Shown: one piece after another, positions 13,401 to 25,400 of the stretch
Layout of the letters: each line of letters starts with the position of its first letter
Position numbering within the stretch: position 1 is the first letter of the stretch
Assembly: GCF_007565055.1 (NCBI RefSeq)
Contig: NC_044566.1
Span: 63,983,315-64,047,314 of the forward strand
Reading direction: 5' to 3'
Source of the DNA: Rhinopithecus roxellana
Taxonomy: Eukaryota; Chordata; Mammalia; Primates; Cercopithecidae
DNA length: 64,000 nt
Notes under the pieces: generated by a model
The model's database searches: none
Seen by the model: only the letters and a program-made list of their open reading frames with translations
What the model was told of the DNA's origin: nothing
Made by a program: the position numbers and the translations under genes

Positions 13401-16400
13401 TACACTGCAGACAGGAAAGTAAACAGTGAAATTACCACTGAAGAAATTGTGTGTGGTAAAGAGTAAAACTGAATTACTACTTGTTGCTTTTGTGTGTATA
13501 TATGTGTAGCTGTATCTATGTGTATGTATATATATGCACATGTACATATATAAAATGTGTATCGTCAAGGTTACTGGAAAATCCCCAAGTGCTTTTCAAA
13601 GTGGATATACCAATTTATAGTGGTAGGTAAAAGTTCTCTTAGTCATTTCTTCTCGAATTTATATATAAGTAGTGGTTTTTAAAATGGACTCAAAATGTAT
13701 ATACTATTTTATAACTTGTTCCTTATACCATGTTATATTAATACAGAAATAATCTTTCCAGGCGGGGCGCAGTGGCTCACGCTCGTAATCCCAGCACCTT
13801 GGGACGCCAAGGCAGGTGGATCACAAGGTCAGGATATTGAGACCATCCTGGCTAGCATGGTGAAATTCCGTCTCTACCAACAACACAAAAAATTAGCCAG
13901 GCGTGTTGGCAGGTGCCTGTAGTCCCAGCTACTCCGGAGGCTGAGGCAGGAGAATGGCGTGAACCCAGGATGCGGAGCTTGCAGTCAGCCGAGATTGGGC
14001 CACTGCACTCCAGCCTGGGCGACAGAGCCAGACTCCATCTCAAAACAAACAAACAAACAAAATAGTCTTTCCAAGTCATTAAACATTCATCTTGTTATTC
14101 TTTCTTTTGAACTTTGAGACAACTGTAGATTCACATGCATTTGTAAAAAATAATGGAGATTCCATGTACCCTTTACCCAGTTTCCTCCAACAGTAACATC
14201 TTTCAAATATCACAAGATTACTGTTGATACAGTCAAGACACAGAATATTTCCACTCTATTTCCATTCCTTTGTTTCCCTCCAACTCCCACCCCTTCTTCA
14301 TCTCCTAACAACCACTAATCTGATCTCCAGTTCTACAATTTTATCATTTTGAGTGTTATATATAAAGAATAAGATTATATATAATCTTCTGGAATTGGCT
14401 ATTTTCACACAGTATACTTCCCTTCAGATCTATCCAAATTGTTGCATGTATCAATAGTTCATTCCTTTTTGTTGCTGAGTAATATCCATGTTATATGTCA
14501 ACTGTTACAGAAAAAGCATTTGACAAAGTTCAACACTCACTCATCATAAAAACATAAGAAATAAGAGAGCTTTCTCAATATTACTGAATCGTGGTTTTTC
14601 CTTCGTTTGTTAGTATGGTGAATTACGTTGAATTAAAAATAACGAAGCAACCTTGCAGCCCTGGAATTAATCCTACTCGGTCATGGCGTGTAATTTTAAA
14701 AACATATTTCTGAATTTTTAAAAAACAGCTTGATAGGGATATAACTCATATACCATACAGCTCACCCAATATAAAGTCTACAATGCAATGGTTTAGGTAT
14801 ATTCACAGATTTGTGCAACAAGCACCACAATCGCTTTTGAAACATTTTCATCATCCCAAAAAGAAACACAAGTGTCCATTAGCAGAGACTGCCCTGTGCC
14901 TATCCAGCCCCTGGCAACCACTAATCTACTTTCTGTCTTTATAGATTTGCCTCATTTGTACCTTTCATATAAACAGAATCACAAAACATGTGGTCTTTTT
15001 GTGACTGGCTTCTTTCATTTATCATATTTTCAAGGTTCATCCGTATTGTATTGGTTGGTGCAAAGTAATTGCATTCAATGGGAAAAACCGCAATTACTTT
15101 TGCACCAACCTAATAGCATGTATCAGTACTTCATTCCTTTATACGGCTGAATAACATTGCATATTATGGACAGATCATATATTATTTATACATTCATTAA
15201 TTGTTGCACATTTGGATTATTTCTATTTTTTGATATTATGAATAATATCACTATGAAAATCTGTATACAAGTTGTCATGTGGACATAGATATACTCTAAT
15301 AACTTTTGGGTAAATATCTAGAAGTAAAATTGCTGGGTTATATGGTAAGTCTATGCTTAACCTTTTGGGGCACTTCTAGGCTGTTTTACAAAGCACCAAT
15401 TTATACTCCCACCATCAGCATTTAAGAGTTCCAATTTCTCCACACTCTTGCCAATACTTGTTATTTTCTTTTTTATTACAGCATACTAGTAGGTGTGAAG
15501 TAGTATCTCACTGCATTTTCAGCTGCATTTCCCTACCAATTACTGAAGTTCAGCATCTTTTCATGTGTGTATTGGACATCTGTGTATCTATTTTGAAGAA
15601 ATATCTATTCATATCTTTTGCACATTTTTAATTGGGCTACTGGCCTTTTTATTATGAGTTGGACATTACCTATATAATCTAGAAATAAGTCCCCTCTCAG
15701 ATATATCATCCATAAATATTTTCTCCCATTCAGTGGGTCGTCTTTTCACTCTCTGGATAGCGTCCTCTGAAGTATGTAAGTTTTTAATTTTGATAACGTC
15801 CAGTTTACCTATTTTTTTCTTATGTCACTTGTGCTTTTGGTGTCATATCTACAAAACCTTTGCTTAACCCACAGTCAATGATATTTCTCTTTTTTTTTCT
15901 AACAATTTTATAGTTTTAGCTCTTACATTTAGTTCTATAGTTAATTTTAAGGTAATTTTTGTGTATGGTGTGAAAAAGACGTACAACTTCATTCTTTTGC
16001 AAGAGAATATCCAGTTTTCCCAGTACCACTTGTTGAAAAGACTCTCCTTTCTTCTCTTAAATTTTCCTGGCACCTCCATTGGCTATAAATGTTTAAGAAT
16101 TTTTTCCTTGTTTCTCAATTCCATTTCGTTCATTTATACCTCTGTCTTCACAGTGTCTTTATCAGTGTTGCTTTCTAGTTTGAGTCCCAACTTTGCTTCT
16201 CTTTTTCAACACTGTTTGGGCTATTCTGGTTCTCTTCCATTTCCATATGAGTTTTAGGATCAATTTGTCACTTTCTGTAAAAATGTTGCTGGAATTTTGA
16301 CAAGGGTGGCAGTGAATCTGTATATTAATTTGGGGAGCACTGCCATTTTAACAACATTAAGTGCCTGTCCATAAAAATATGACAGATTTTACTTAGTGTC

Positions 16401-19400
16401 TTTATATTCTTTCCATGTCTTATGGTTTTCAGAGTTTAGGTTTTGCATTTCTTTCATTAAATTTATTGCTAATAATTTTTATGCAATTATAAATGTAATT
16501 GTTAATTTCATTTTTGGGATAATTCATTGGCAGTATATAGTATATTTCTTTTTTTCCTGAGGGGGTGCACAGTTCCTGGAGTTACTGCACTAGCAGGTCA
16601 ATGCATAGAGCAGATGGAGCAAGGTCCTATTCAATCTCCCTGCTCCAAAAATTCATTTAACAGATTGTCCTTGGATAGTGGAAGCATCAGATATGCAAAT
16701 ACTACACTTGATCTTAGCCAAAAGGCTGAGAAGATATTAATATATTTCTGCACTATACTATTGATTTTTGTATATTGATTTTTTTTTTTGCTCTACAACC
16801 TCACCGAACTCATTTATTCTAACAGATTTTAAGTTGATTCCTTAGGATTTTCTATATACAAGATCATGTCATCTGAAAAAAGATGGCTTTAACTGTTCCT
16901 TTCTAATCTGGATGTCTTTAACTCCAGTTTTATTTGTTTTGAAAACTGCCAAAGATGGAATCTTCCAGTTCAATGATGAACAGAACTGGTGAAAGCAGGC
17001 TGGGTGTGGTGGCTCATGCCTGTGATCCCAGCACTTTGGAAGGCCAAGGTGGGTGTATCACCTGAGGTCAGGAGTTCAAGACCAGCCTGGCCAATATGGT
17101 GAAACCCTGTCTCTATTAAAAATACAAAAATTAGCCCAGCATGGTGGCAGGTGCCTGTAGTCCCAGCTACTCAGGAGGCTGAGGCAGAGGAATCGCTTGA
17201 ACCCAGGAAGCGGAGGTTGCAGTGAGCTGAGATTGCACTACTGCACTCCAGCCTGGGCGACAGAGCAAGATTCCATCTCAGAAAACAAAATAAAACAAAA
17301 CAAAAAACTGGTAAAAGTTGGATATCCCTATCTTGTTTCTGATGCAAAGCATTCAGTCTTTTTTTTTGAGACTGGGTCATGCTCTGTCTGGGCATGGGGT
17401 TTGGCTCACTGCAACCTCCACCTCCCAGGCTCAAGCAATTCTCCCAAATAACTGGGACTACAGTGCACATCACCACGCCTGGCTAATTTTTGTATTTTTT
17501 GTAGAGAAAGAGTTTCGCCATGTTGCCCAGCCTAGCATTTAGTCTCTTTCCATTAAGTATGATGTTAGCCGTGGGTGTGTCATAGATGTACTTTATCAAA
17601 TTGGGGAACTTCCTTTCTACTTGTTTCTTGTTGGACTTTTTGTTTTTAATCTTGAAAACGCTTTGAATTTTGTGAAAAAAATTTTCTGGTTTCTACTGAG
17701 ATGGTTGTGTAGTTTTCATCCTTCATTCTACTGATATCCTATATTATTATTATTATTATTTGAGATAGGGTCTCACTCTGTCGCCCAGGCTGGTGTGCAG
17801 TGGCATGATCACCGCTCACTGCAGACTCAACCTCCCCAGGTTCAGGTGATCCTCCACCTCAGTTTTTGTTATTTTTAGTAGAGCCAGGGTTTCACCATGT
17901 TTCCCAGGCTGGTCTCAAACTCCTGGGATCAAGTGATCCACCCACCTCAGCACCACAAAGTGTCAGGATTACAGGCAAGAGCCACCACACTTGGCCACCT
18001 GTACAATATTAATTGATTTTTACATGTTAAACAAATTTCACATTCCTGGGACAAATCCCATTTGGTCCAGATGCATAATTTTTAAAAATATTTTGTTAAT
18101 ATTTCAATTTGCTTTTGAGTCTGTATTCATATATTCACATGATATTAATCTGTATTTATCTTTCTTTCTTTTTTTCTTGGTATTGGCTGATTTTGGTAGT
18201 AGGGTACTTCTACCTTTATAAAGGAAAACAGGTTCTGAAAGAGATTATGTAGAACTGAGGTTAATTCCTTTTTTTTTTTCCAGCAACGTCAGACATTAAA
18301 CCTGAATGGAGGTCGAATTCATTTTGGAGTTCAATGACATGTTCAAAGAAGCAGGTACTATAATTGTATAGACAACTCCTGTAATATATCCACAGTGCAA
18401 AATTATCCCCATTTCCTGTCATTCCCCAGTGAGAAAAATCCAACTGCAGACTTGACTGCCTTCGGTGAAGGCACACGGCAAATTCTTCTGAAAAATAATA
18501 CCCTTCAGGATTGACTCTTCCCGTTTTACACAGCAATTGTCTCAGCTTGGGACCAAAGTATTCACAAAGCAAGCAAACAACAGACTAGCGAACAGGGACG
18601 CTTCTGAAGCCGGTGATGCAGAAACCCACTGCCAAGCAGGGAGGGGGGCCAGTCACCTCTCCAGGAGTGTTCCATATGTAAGCTGACACAATTTAACATC
18701 TTAAATACAGAATTCCAATCGAACGAAAAGCAAACAAATGAACACAAAAAAACAGCAGTCAAGCATAAGCAATGTTACTTCCTCTCTGAACAGGGAAACA
18801 TCTTGCTCACTGGGAGATAAAGGGTGAACCTCTCATCTGCTGCTGTCTCCCCGCAAGTGCCAGCAAAAAGCTGGGTGTGATGATGAAGAAAGATGGCAGC
18901 TATCACCTAAGACCCCACAAGCCAAGCCGTGGTCCCCTCCCTGAGGGCACAGTCCTTTCATGAAGCCATAGAAGACCGAGACCACAGCTCAGACCTGACC
19001 ACTCAGGGTTACCTACTGGGGTCTTGTAATATTCCTGATGTGATTTCTGCCAAAACCCAGACTGGTTCTTTGTTTATTTTTTTATTTTTTTCTGTTTGTT
19101 TGTTTGTTTTTGAGAGAGTCTCACTCTGTTGGCCAGGCTGGAGTGTGGTGGCATGATCTCGGCTCACTGCAACCTCCACCTCCTGGGCTCAAGTGATCCT
19201 CCTGCCTCAGCCTCCCAAGTAGCTGGGACTACAGGCATGTGCTATCATGCCTGGCTAATTTTTGCATCTTTTTAGTAGAGAAAGAGCTCACCACGTTGGC
19301 CAGGCTGGTCTCTAGTGATCCACCTGCCTCAGCCTCCCAAAGTGCTGGGATTACAGGGGTGACCCACTGTGCCCAGCCCTAAACTGACTCTTGACCAAAG

Positions 19401-22400
19401 AATCTGATTTGGCAAACCAAATCCTAGTGCAGTGTTCGCTGCTTCTCCCCTTACCCAGAACAGGATTCAGATCCTAACAAAAACACAAAAACAGGTCAGG
19501 GAACCAGAACGCCATGGTCTTGTCTATTATGCAAATTATTGAGATAATGTTCGTGATTCGTTCTGTTTTCAGCAATTGTGTCCATTTTGAAGCTTCTCTC
19601 GAAGCTTCGAAACACTTCATCGTTTCCTACTAAATACCAAATGTGTCGCACAGGCATCACCAGTGGGAACTTTGTTTTAAACATTTAGAAATAAAACAGT
19701 TTTTGACCCATGAGCCAGTCCTAACGCACACGGTAATGGGGATCGAGGCATAGAAACACACACTCAACTACAAAATATTCCCTAGAAAAATGTAAGATCC
19801 TCAGAAAATCAAGGTCTCCCTACCAAACAATCTACCAAGTCATTGCAGAAGAGGTGAAGACTCCTCTCAAAAGATAAGTGCTATAGAAATAGAGCTTGAA
19901 AGACTGAATATGATTTCTCGAAGATCCTTCTGGTTACCCCAAGAGAAGTGGAGGCAGAGGAGAGAGAGAGCAGTTTCCCTTCCCTCTGGATCCAGGTGGA
20001 CGCCAACTCTGATGTGCAGGGCAGAGCACCAGGCTGCAGGAATTGGATGCTAATTGCAATCGCTTTTCGCTTTGGAATGTTTGCCAGGAACTTGTGAACC
20101 ATTAAGGGGATGACTGGGAAACCGGATCCATCTCTGTGGCTGGGGATGTTTTTGAATGATTTTCACAGGCTCCTTGTCTGCTCAGAGACCCTGTTGGTCC
20201 TATGCATGCCTGAGCTGGGGAATTAAAGTAGCCAGTCTGATGTTCTCAAGCACCACCCCGGTCACCCCCACTGCCAGCCCATGGTCTACAGGCACAGCGA
20301 TCCCAGCGTTCCAGACAGGGTCCTGCATGTTATCTGGAATGCAGATACAAGTGTTTTGAGATACACCGTTTGGGGAGTAATTCCACATGGAAAGGTACAA
20401 TGTGGCCAAGATCTCGGCAGGGACCCAGCCCTCAGATGACAGTCTCCAGGAAGAAAGAGCATGAGACACCAGTCTCTGTTTAGGTTTGCCCAGAGCCCAC
20501 AGCCATCTGAGCTGCAGGCAACGCATCCTCCTGCAGCTCATGGGGGGCCGGGAACCTCAGTGCTTCTGATGGAGAGTTATGCACCATTCCCTCAGCTGGG
20601 CTGTACATTCACTGGATGTTGGGCTGTACATTCACGGGATGTCAGAGGTTTCTGAAACTGCTGTGGGGGCGGGGGGAAGGAGTTGCAGAACAGTCTGGTC
20701 CTGTCCTCTGAACTCTACAAGTCATAGCAGTTCCAACTTCGAGTCTGGGTAGCTCTGCCAGCTGTACTGGAAATGGTCTGTTAAGATGTTGTTGTAGCCA
20801 TGAGAGTCCCTGTGCTGGGGGAAGAGGAGGCCGTTGGTGGGGCTTCTCCAGTGGGCTCCGGTGATGCTCCTTGCTGCTCGGGTCCACTGTGGGCTCCGGT
20901 GATGCTCCTTGCTGCTCAGGTCCACTGCGGTGCCAGCAGGAGGTGCTTCCTGACTTGCTGGTTTGCATCTTACTTGGTCTTGTTGTAGAGGAAGACCCTG
21001 AGGATGGCGGTCATCATGCCCAGGATGTTGGTGCTGGTGACTGGGTTGGGCAGCATGATCAGGGACACTGTGATGACCATGATTCTCTTGGTGGCACTGA
21101 CAACCGAATAGCTCAGGGGGCTGATGAGGCTGAGGATGCTGAAGGCAATGACATTTTGGGCAAAGTTATAGAAGCCGCTGACAGCCAGAAGCAGAAGCAT
21201 CCAGGGCCACTGGGAGACGTAAGTCAAGACGCTGCTGACCAGGAAAGCCGAGAGGGCCACCAGAACCCAGGTGGGGATCATAGAAAAGACAGCGTGGCAG
21301 CCCAGGATGTTGAGCAGCGGGAGATGGTGGATCTGCGAATCTCCCAAGATCTTTTTGGAGAAAATGTTCTGAAACAAGAAGCACAGCATGGCAGCCTCCC
21401 CACATGTCAAAAGACAACTTGGTGACCGTGGCCATCAGGACACTGCTGATGATGGGGATGAGTGACAAGTACGCCTTGGTGCTCTGCTTCTCCTTTATAA
21501 TGATCTGGAACATGAGGACCACCCAAATGGGCATGGTGGCCTTGATGGTGTGTGCATGGGCACCTTTCAGAAGCTGACGTGCACTGACAGGGACGCGAAG
21601 TACTTGCTGAAGGCGAGTGGCAGCACGCAGTGTGGGTAGATGCGCAGCAGCAGCAGCGGGCCGGGCAGCGGATGCAGACTGGGCCCCGGGCCTGAGATGG
21701 GTGGTGTGGGGGGCATGCGCCAGGCACGCAGCAGCAGCAGGAGCCCCACGTATAGTGCCAGGATGTGGCACAAGGACATGGTCACCGGGAACTGGAAGGT
21801 GCTCAGGATCACCTTGTTGACCACGCTGCTGCCCGTGCTCAGCACATACCACAGCAGGCACAGTGCCCCACCGGTGCGCCCTTGAGCGCCCCCACCGCTG
21901 CTCTTTGCACCCGGACCCCCTGCACCGGGGCCCGCGCCCACTGCAGCCATGCCATCCTGCCCAAGTGGCCACCCCTTCCCACCCATGATATAAATTTTTT
22001 TTTTTTTTTTTTTTTTTGAGGCGGAGTCTTGCTCTGTCGCCCAGGCTGGAGTGCAGTGGCCAGATCTCAGCTCACTGCAAGCTCCACCTCCCGGGTTCCC
22101 GCCATTCTCCTGCCTCAGCCTCCCAAGTAGCTGGGACTACAGGCGCCCGCCACCTCGCCCGGCTAGTTTTTGTATTTTTTTTAGTAGAGACGAGGTTTCA
22201 CCGTGTCAGCCAGGATGGTCTCGATTTCCTGACCTCGTGATCCGCCCGTCTCGGCCTCCCAAAGTGCTGGGATTACAGGCTTGAGCCACCGCGCCCGGCC
22301 TAAATTCTTAATACAATTCTCCAGTAAAACACATCTGGGCCTAGAGACAGGTTTCTTTCTTCAGAGTTTTAAAATTATCATTCGATATCTTTAAGATTTA

Positions 22401-22429
22401 TAGGGCTATTCAAACAATCTTATTTATTT

Positions 22430-22460
<31 letters not shown>

Positions 22461-25400
22461 TTGAGACGGAGTCCTGCTCTGTCACCCAGCCTGGAGTGCA
22501 GTGGCGCTATCTCGGCGCTCACTGAAACCTCCGCCTCCTGGGTTCAAGCAATTCTCCTGTCCCAGCCTCCCGAGTAGCTGGTACTACATGCACATGCCAC
22601 CATGCCCGGATAATTTTTGTATTTTTAGTAGAGATGGGGTTTCACCATATTGGTCAGGTTGGTCTCAAACTTTTGACCTCAGGTGATCTACCTGGCTCAG
22701 CCTCCCAAAGTGCTGGGACTACAGGCGTGAGCCACCGTGCCCAGCCAACAATGATTGTTAATGAACACTTGGACATTTCTGAATTATGAGACCCTGGATC
22801 TTAAGTATTCTGTTTTAGCTGGCTTTCTGGATACTACTCCAGCAGAGGAAGGAGACACTCCACCTTGCCACTGCCAGGTGAAGGTGGAAATCCAGCCCCT
22901 GCCACATGGCTTCCGTTAACACCCAGAAAAGGCAGGGGGGTCCTTGTATCTGTTGGGCAGGGTGGGAGTTCTTGCTTCCCAAATAGTCCATCCTACTAAC
23001 ATCATGGTGGGAGGGCTTTGCTACAACTGGGTGACAGTTAAAGCCCTGACGCTCCACTAAGCCTCCTCTGACACGACCCAAGGAGAAAGGATTCGGGGGT
23101 GCGTCAGTACTGCTGGGAAGGGATGAAATTCCAGGCTCCCCACATGTCATCCACTGACATCAGAGGAATGGAACAGCCTTTAGGGGTTAAAGTCTTAGCT
23201 CCCCACTTGGCCTTTTCTGACACCACCCCAGTTGTACTTTTAATTCCACCCCCCAATCTCAAGGGAAGGGAGAAAGGTTGCAGACTGAGTTCAATCACCA
23301 ATGGCCAATGATAAAAACCAGTCATGCCTACCTACATCATGAAATCTCCATAAAAACCCTAAATGACACAGTTCAGAGAGTTTCCAGGTTGATGAACACA
23401 CGGAGGTGCTGGAAGGGTGGTGCACCCAGAGAGTGCATAGCAGCTCTGCACTACTTCCGCCATATTCTGCCCTATGCACTTCTTCCATTTGATTGTCTCT
23501 GAGTTGTATCCTTTGTAATAAAGTGGTAAGTATAAATAAAGTATTTTCCTGAGTTTTGTGAGCTCTTCTAGAAAACTACTGACCCTGAGGAGGGGGTAGT
23601 GGGAGCCCTCCATTCACAGCAGGTCAGTCAGGAGTTCAGGAGGCCCAGGCTTACAACTGGCATCTGTAGTTAGGAACAGGGAGCAGTATTGTGGGACTAA
23701 GTCCTTGGTGTCCAGGGAGTTGGATAATTGGTTGTTGGTGTGAGAAAAACCACACATTTGGTGTCAGAAGTGTTGTAAGTAGAAACAGGTTGTAGTACCA
23801 TATTAGAGGAAGGAAGAAACAAAATAAATAGAATTTTGTCTATGAGAGCTAATACTTAATTGTGAGGCAGGATAAAAAAAACAAAGACATCATTTTTGAA
23901 ATAAAGGTAAGATAAACAAATCTCCAATAATGTACCAAATGCAGAGGGAAACAACTGACAGAATAACAAATTGAGTGAGATTAGCAAGAGCACTGATCAT
24001 TCTGAATGAGAAAAGAGAACCAGTAAGTACAAAAATGAAATAGCACTATTCAAGAAATATATTGAATATAACAAGTTCTGTAAGAAATAGTATGCACATT
24101 CAACCCTTTTATAAAAATTAAAACTAAATCATTTTAAGTTTCAAATATTAAGTATCTTAATACTAAACATTAAGTATTTTAAATAGTGTAATTAATAACT
24201 ACATTATTAAGTTTAAAATACTACCTTTCACATTCCATTTGCCTGAGGTGATCGTTTTTTATAGCTTCAGTTACTAAGTTAGTATGAGGATCATCCTGGT
24301 AAAATAAAATGAAAGAAAAAAAGAATAATTCAGAAGTAAACAGCAAGAACTTAATTTTTGTTTTGTTTTGTTTTGAGATACAGCCTCACTCTATTGCCCA
24401 GGCTGGAGTGCAGTGGCATGATCATGGCTCAACGCAGTCTTCACCTCACTGGGCTCAGGTGATCCTCCCACCTCAGCCTCCCAAGTAGCTGGGACTACAG
24501 GGGCATGCCATGATGCCTGGCTAACTTTTGTATTTTTTGTAGAGATGGGGTTACCCCATTTTGCCCAGGCTGGTCTTCAATTCCTGGGCTCAAGCGATCT
24601 GCTCACCTCAGCCTTTCAAAGTATTGGGATTACAGGCATAAGCCACCATGTCCAGCCAAGAACTTGAACTTCCAATAAGCCTCCCCACTTATTAGATGAT
24701 CCTCCCACCTCAGCCTTTTAAATTAGTTTTAAAAAATAGAGAGTAAATTAATCCTTCTATTTTCCCTTATGTAAATTAGAACTTTCTTTTCTCATATTTC
24801 TGATTTCCAATCACATTCCCCATTGAACTAACCTACAGTCTAAGAAGCTGATAAAAGGATCAGGATGGAAAGATTAGGACCAAGTACACAGAAGCTGTGG
24901 TTGTTAGTACAAATATGTAATACTTATTCTAAACTCAAATATAAATGCTTCAATTATCAATTGCTTAGTATGATCCATATCTCTACTCCCCATTAAAAAC
25001 ACAGATGATTTCTACAACATACATTTTTTCTCAATATGAAAATAATATATAATAATTAACATTTGCCCAGCACCTAACTGTCTTCTATGTGCTCCATGTT
25101 TTTGTTTGGTTAGTTTTGTTTTGAGACAGTCTTGCTCTGTTGCCCAGAATGGAACACTGTGGCACGATCATGGGTCACTGCAGCCTCAACCTGAGCCTAG
25201 CTCAAGCCATCTTCCCACGGTGGGACTATAGACATGCGCCACCACGCCTGGCTAATTTTTTATTTTTTTATTTGTTATTTTACTTTTGAGACAAGGTCTC
25301 ACTCTGTCATCCAGGCTGGAGGACAGTGTTGTGATCACAACCCTTGACCTCCCTGGGCTTAGATGATCCTCCCACCTCAGCCTCCAGAGTAGCTGGGACT

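Larger units (their letters stand above)
18268..21990 (-). pseudogene. SLC35E1: Processed retrocopy of SLC35E1 with long 3' UTR
   Basis: On the minus strand an intronless copy of a solute-carrier family 35 (nucleotide-sugar transporter-like) mRNA starts near 21986. Recognisable blocks include LCLLWYVLSTGSSVVNKVIL, FPVTMSLCHILALYVGL, AHTIKATMPIWVVL, QSTKAYLSLIPIIS, NFAQNVIAFSILSLISPLSY and MMTAILRVFLYNKTK, in three different frames. The copy therefore has frameshifts (about 21560 and 21410) and a stop after the NKTK block at 20970. A diverged C-terminal tail with a 38-bp tandem duplication follows (20851-20926), then about 2.5 kb of apparent 3' UTR ending in an A-tract (plus-strand T run at 18268-18281). 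It lies inside an old antisense L1 whose sequence resumes on both sides, in the same orientation as IFT88. No functional protein is expected. Confidence 0.9.
14690..22420 (-). mobile_element. Old L1M, antisense, heavily interrupted
   Basis: Antisense L1 3' UTR and ORF2 text runs through 14700-16560, 16740-16997, 17310-17357, 17534-17741, 17997-18267 and 22300-22420. Examples are 'ataactcatataccataca', 'ggcaaccactaatctact', 'tgctgggttatatggtaa' and 'ctccagtaaaacacatctg'. Insertions within it are a MADE1 element, the U2 pseudogene, three Alus, and the SLC35E1 retrocopy with its own two Alus. The L1 text before and after the retrocopy joins in order. Confidence 0.7.

Noticed and set aside
16527..16778. 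83-codon frame across 16.5-16.8 kb
   Set aside because: It is the complement of the U2 pseudogene and flanking L1.
20871..21425. 184-codon plus-strand open frame
   Set aside because: It is the antisense shadow of the SLC35E1 retrocopy.
22016..22284. Open frames with SLALSPRLECSGQISAHCK-type peptides (also at many other places)
   Set aside because: Translation of antisense Alu elements.
22421..22461. Regular ATTT array considered as a CRISPR-like or functional repeat
   Set aside because: Simple Alu-tail microsatellite; no spacers, and this is a primate genome.
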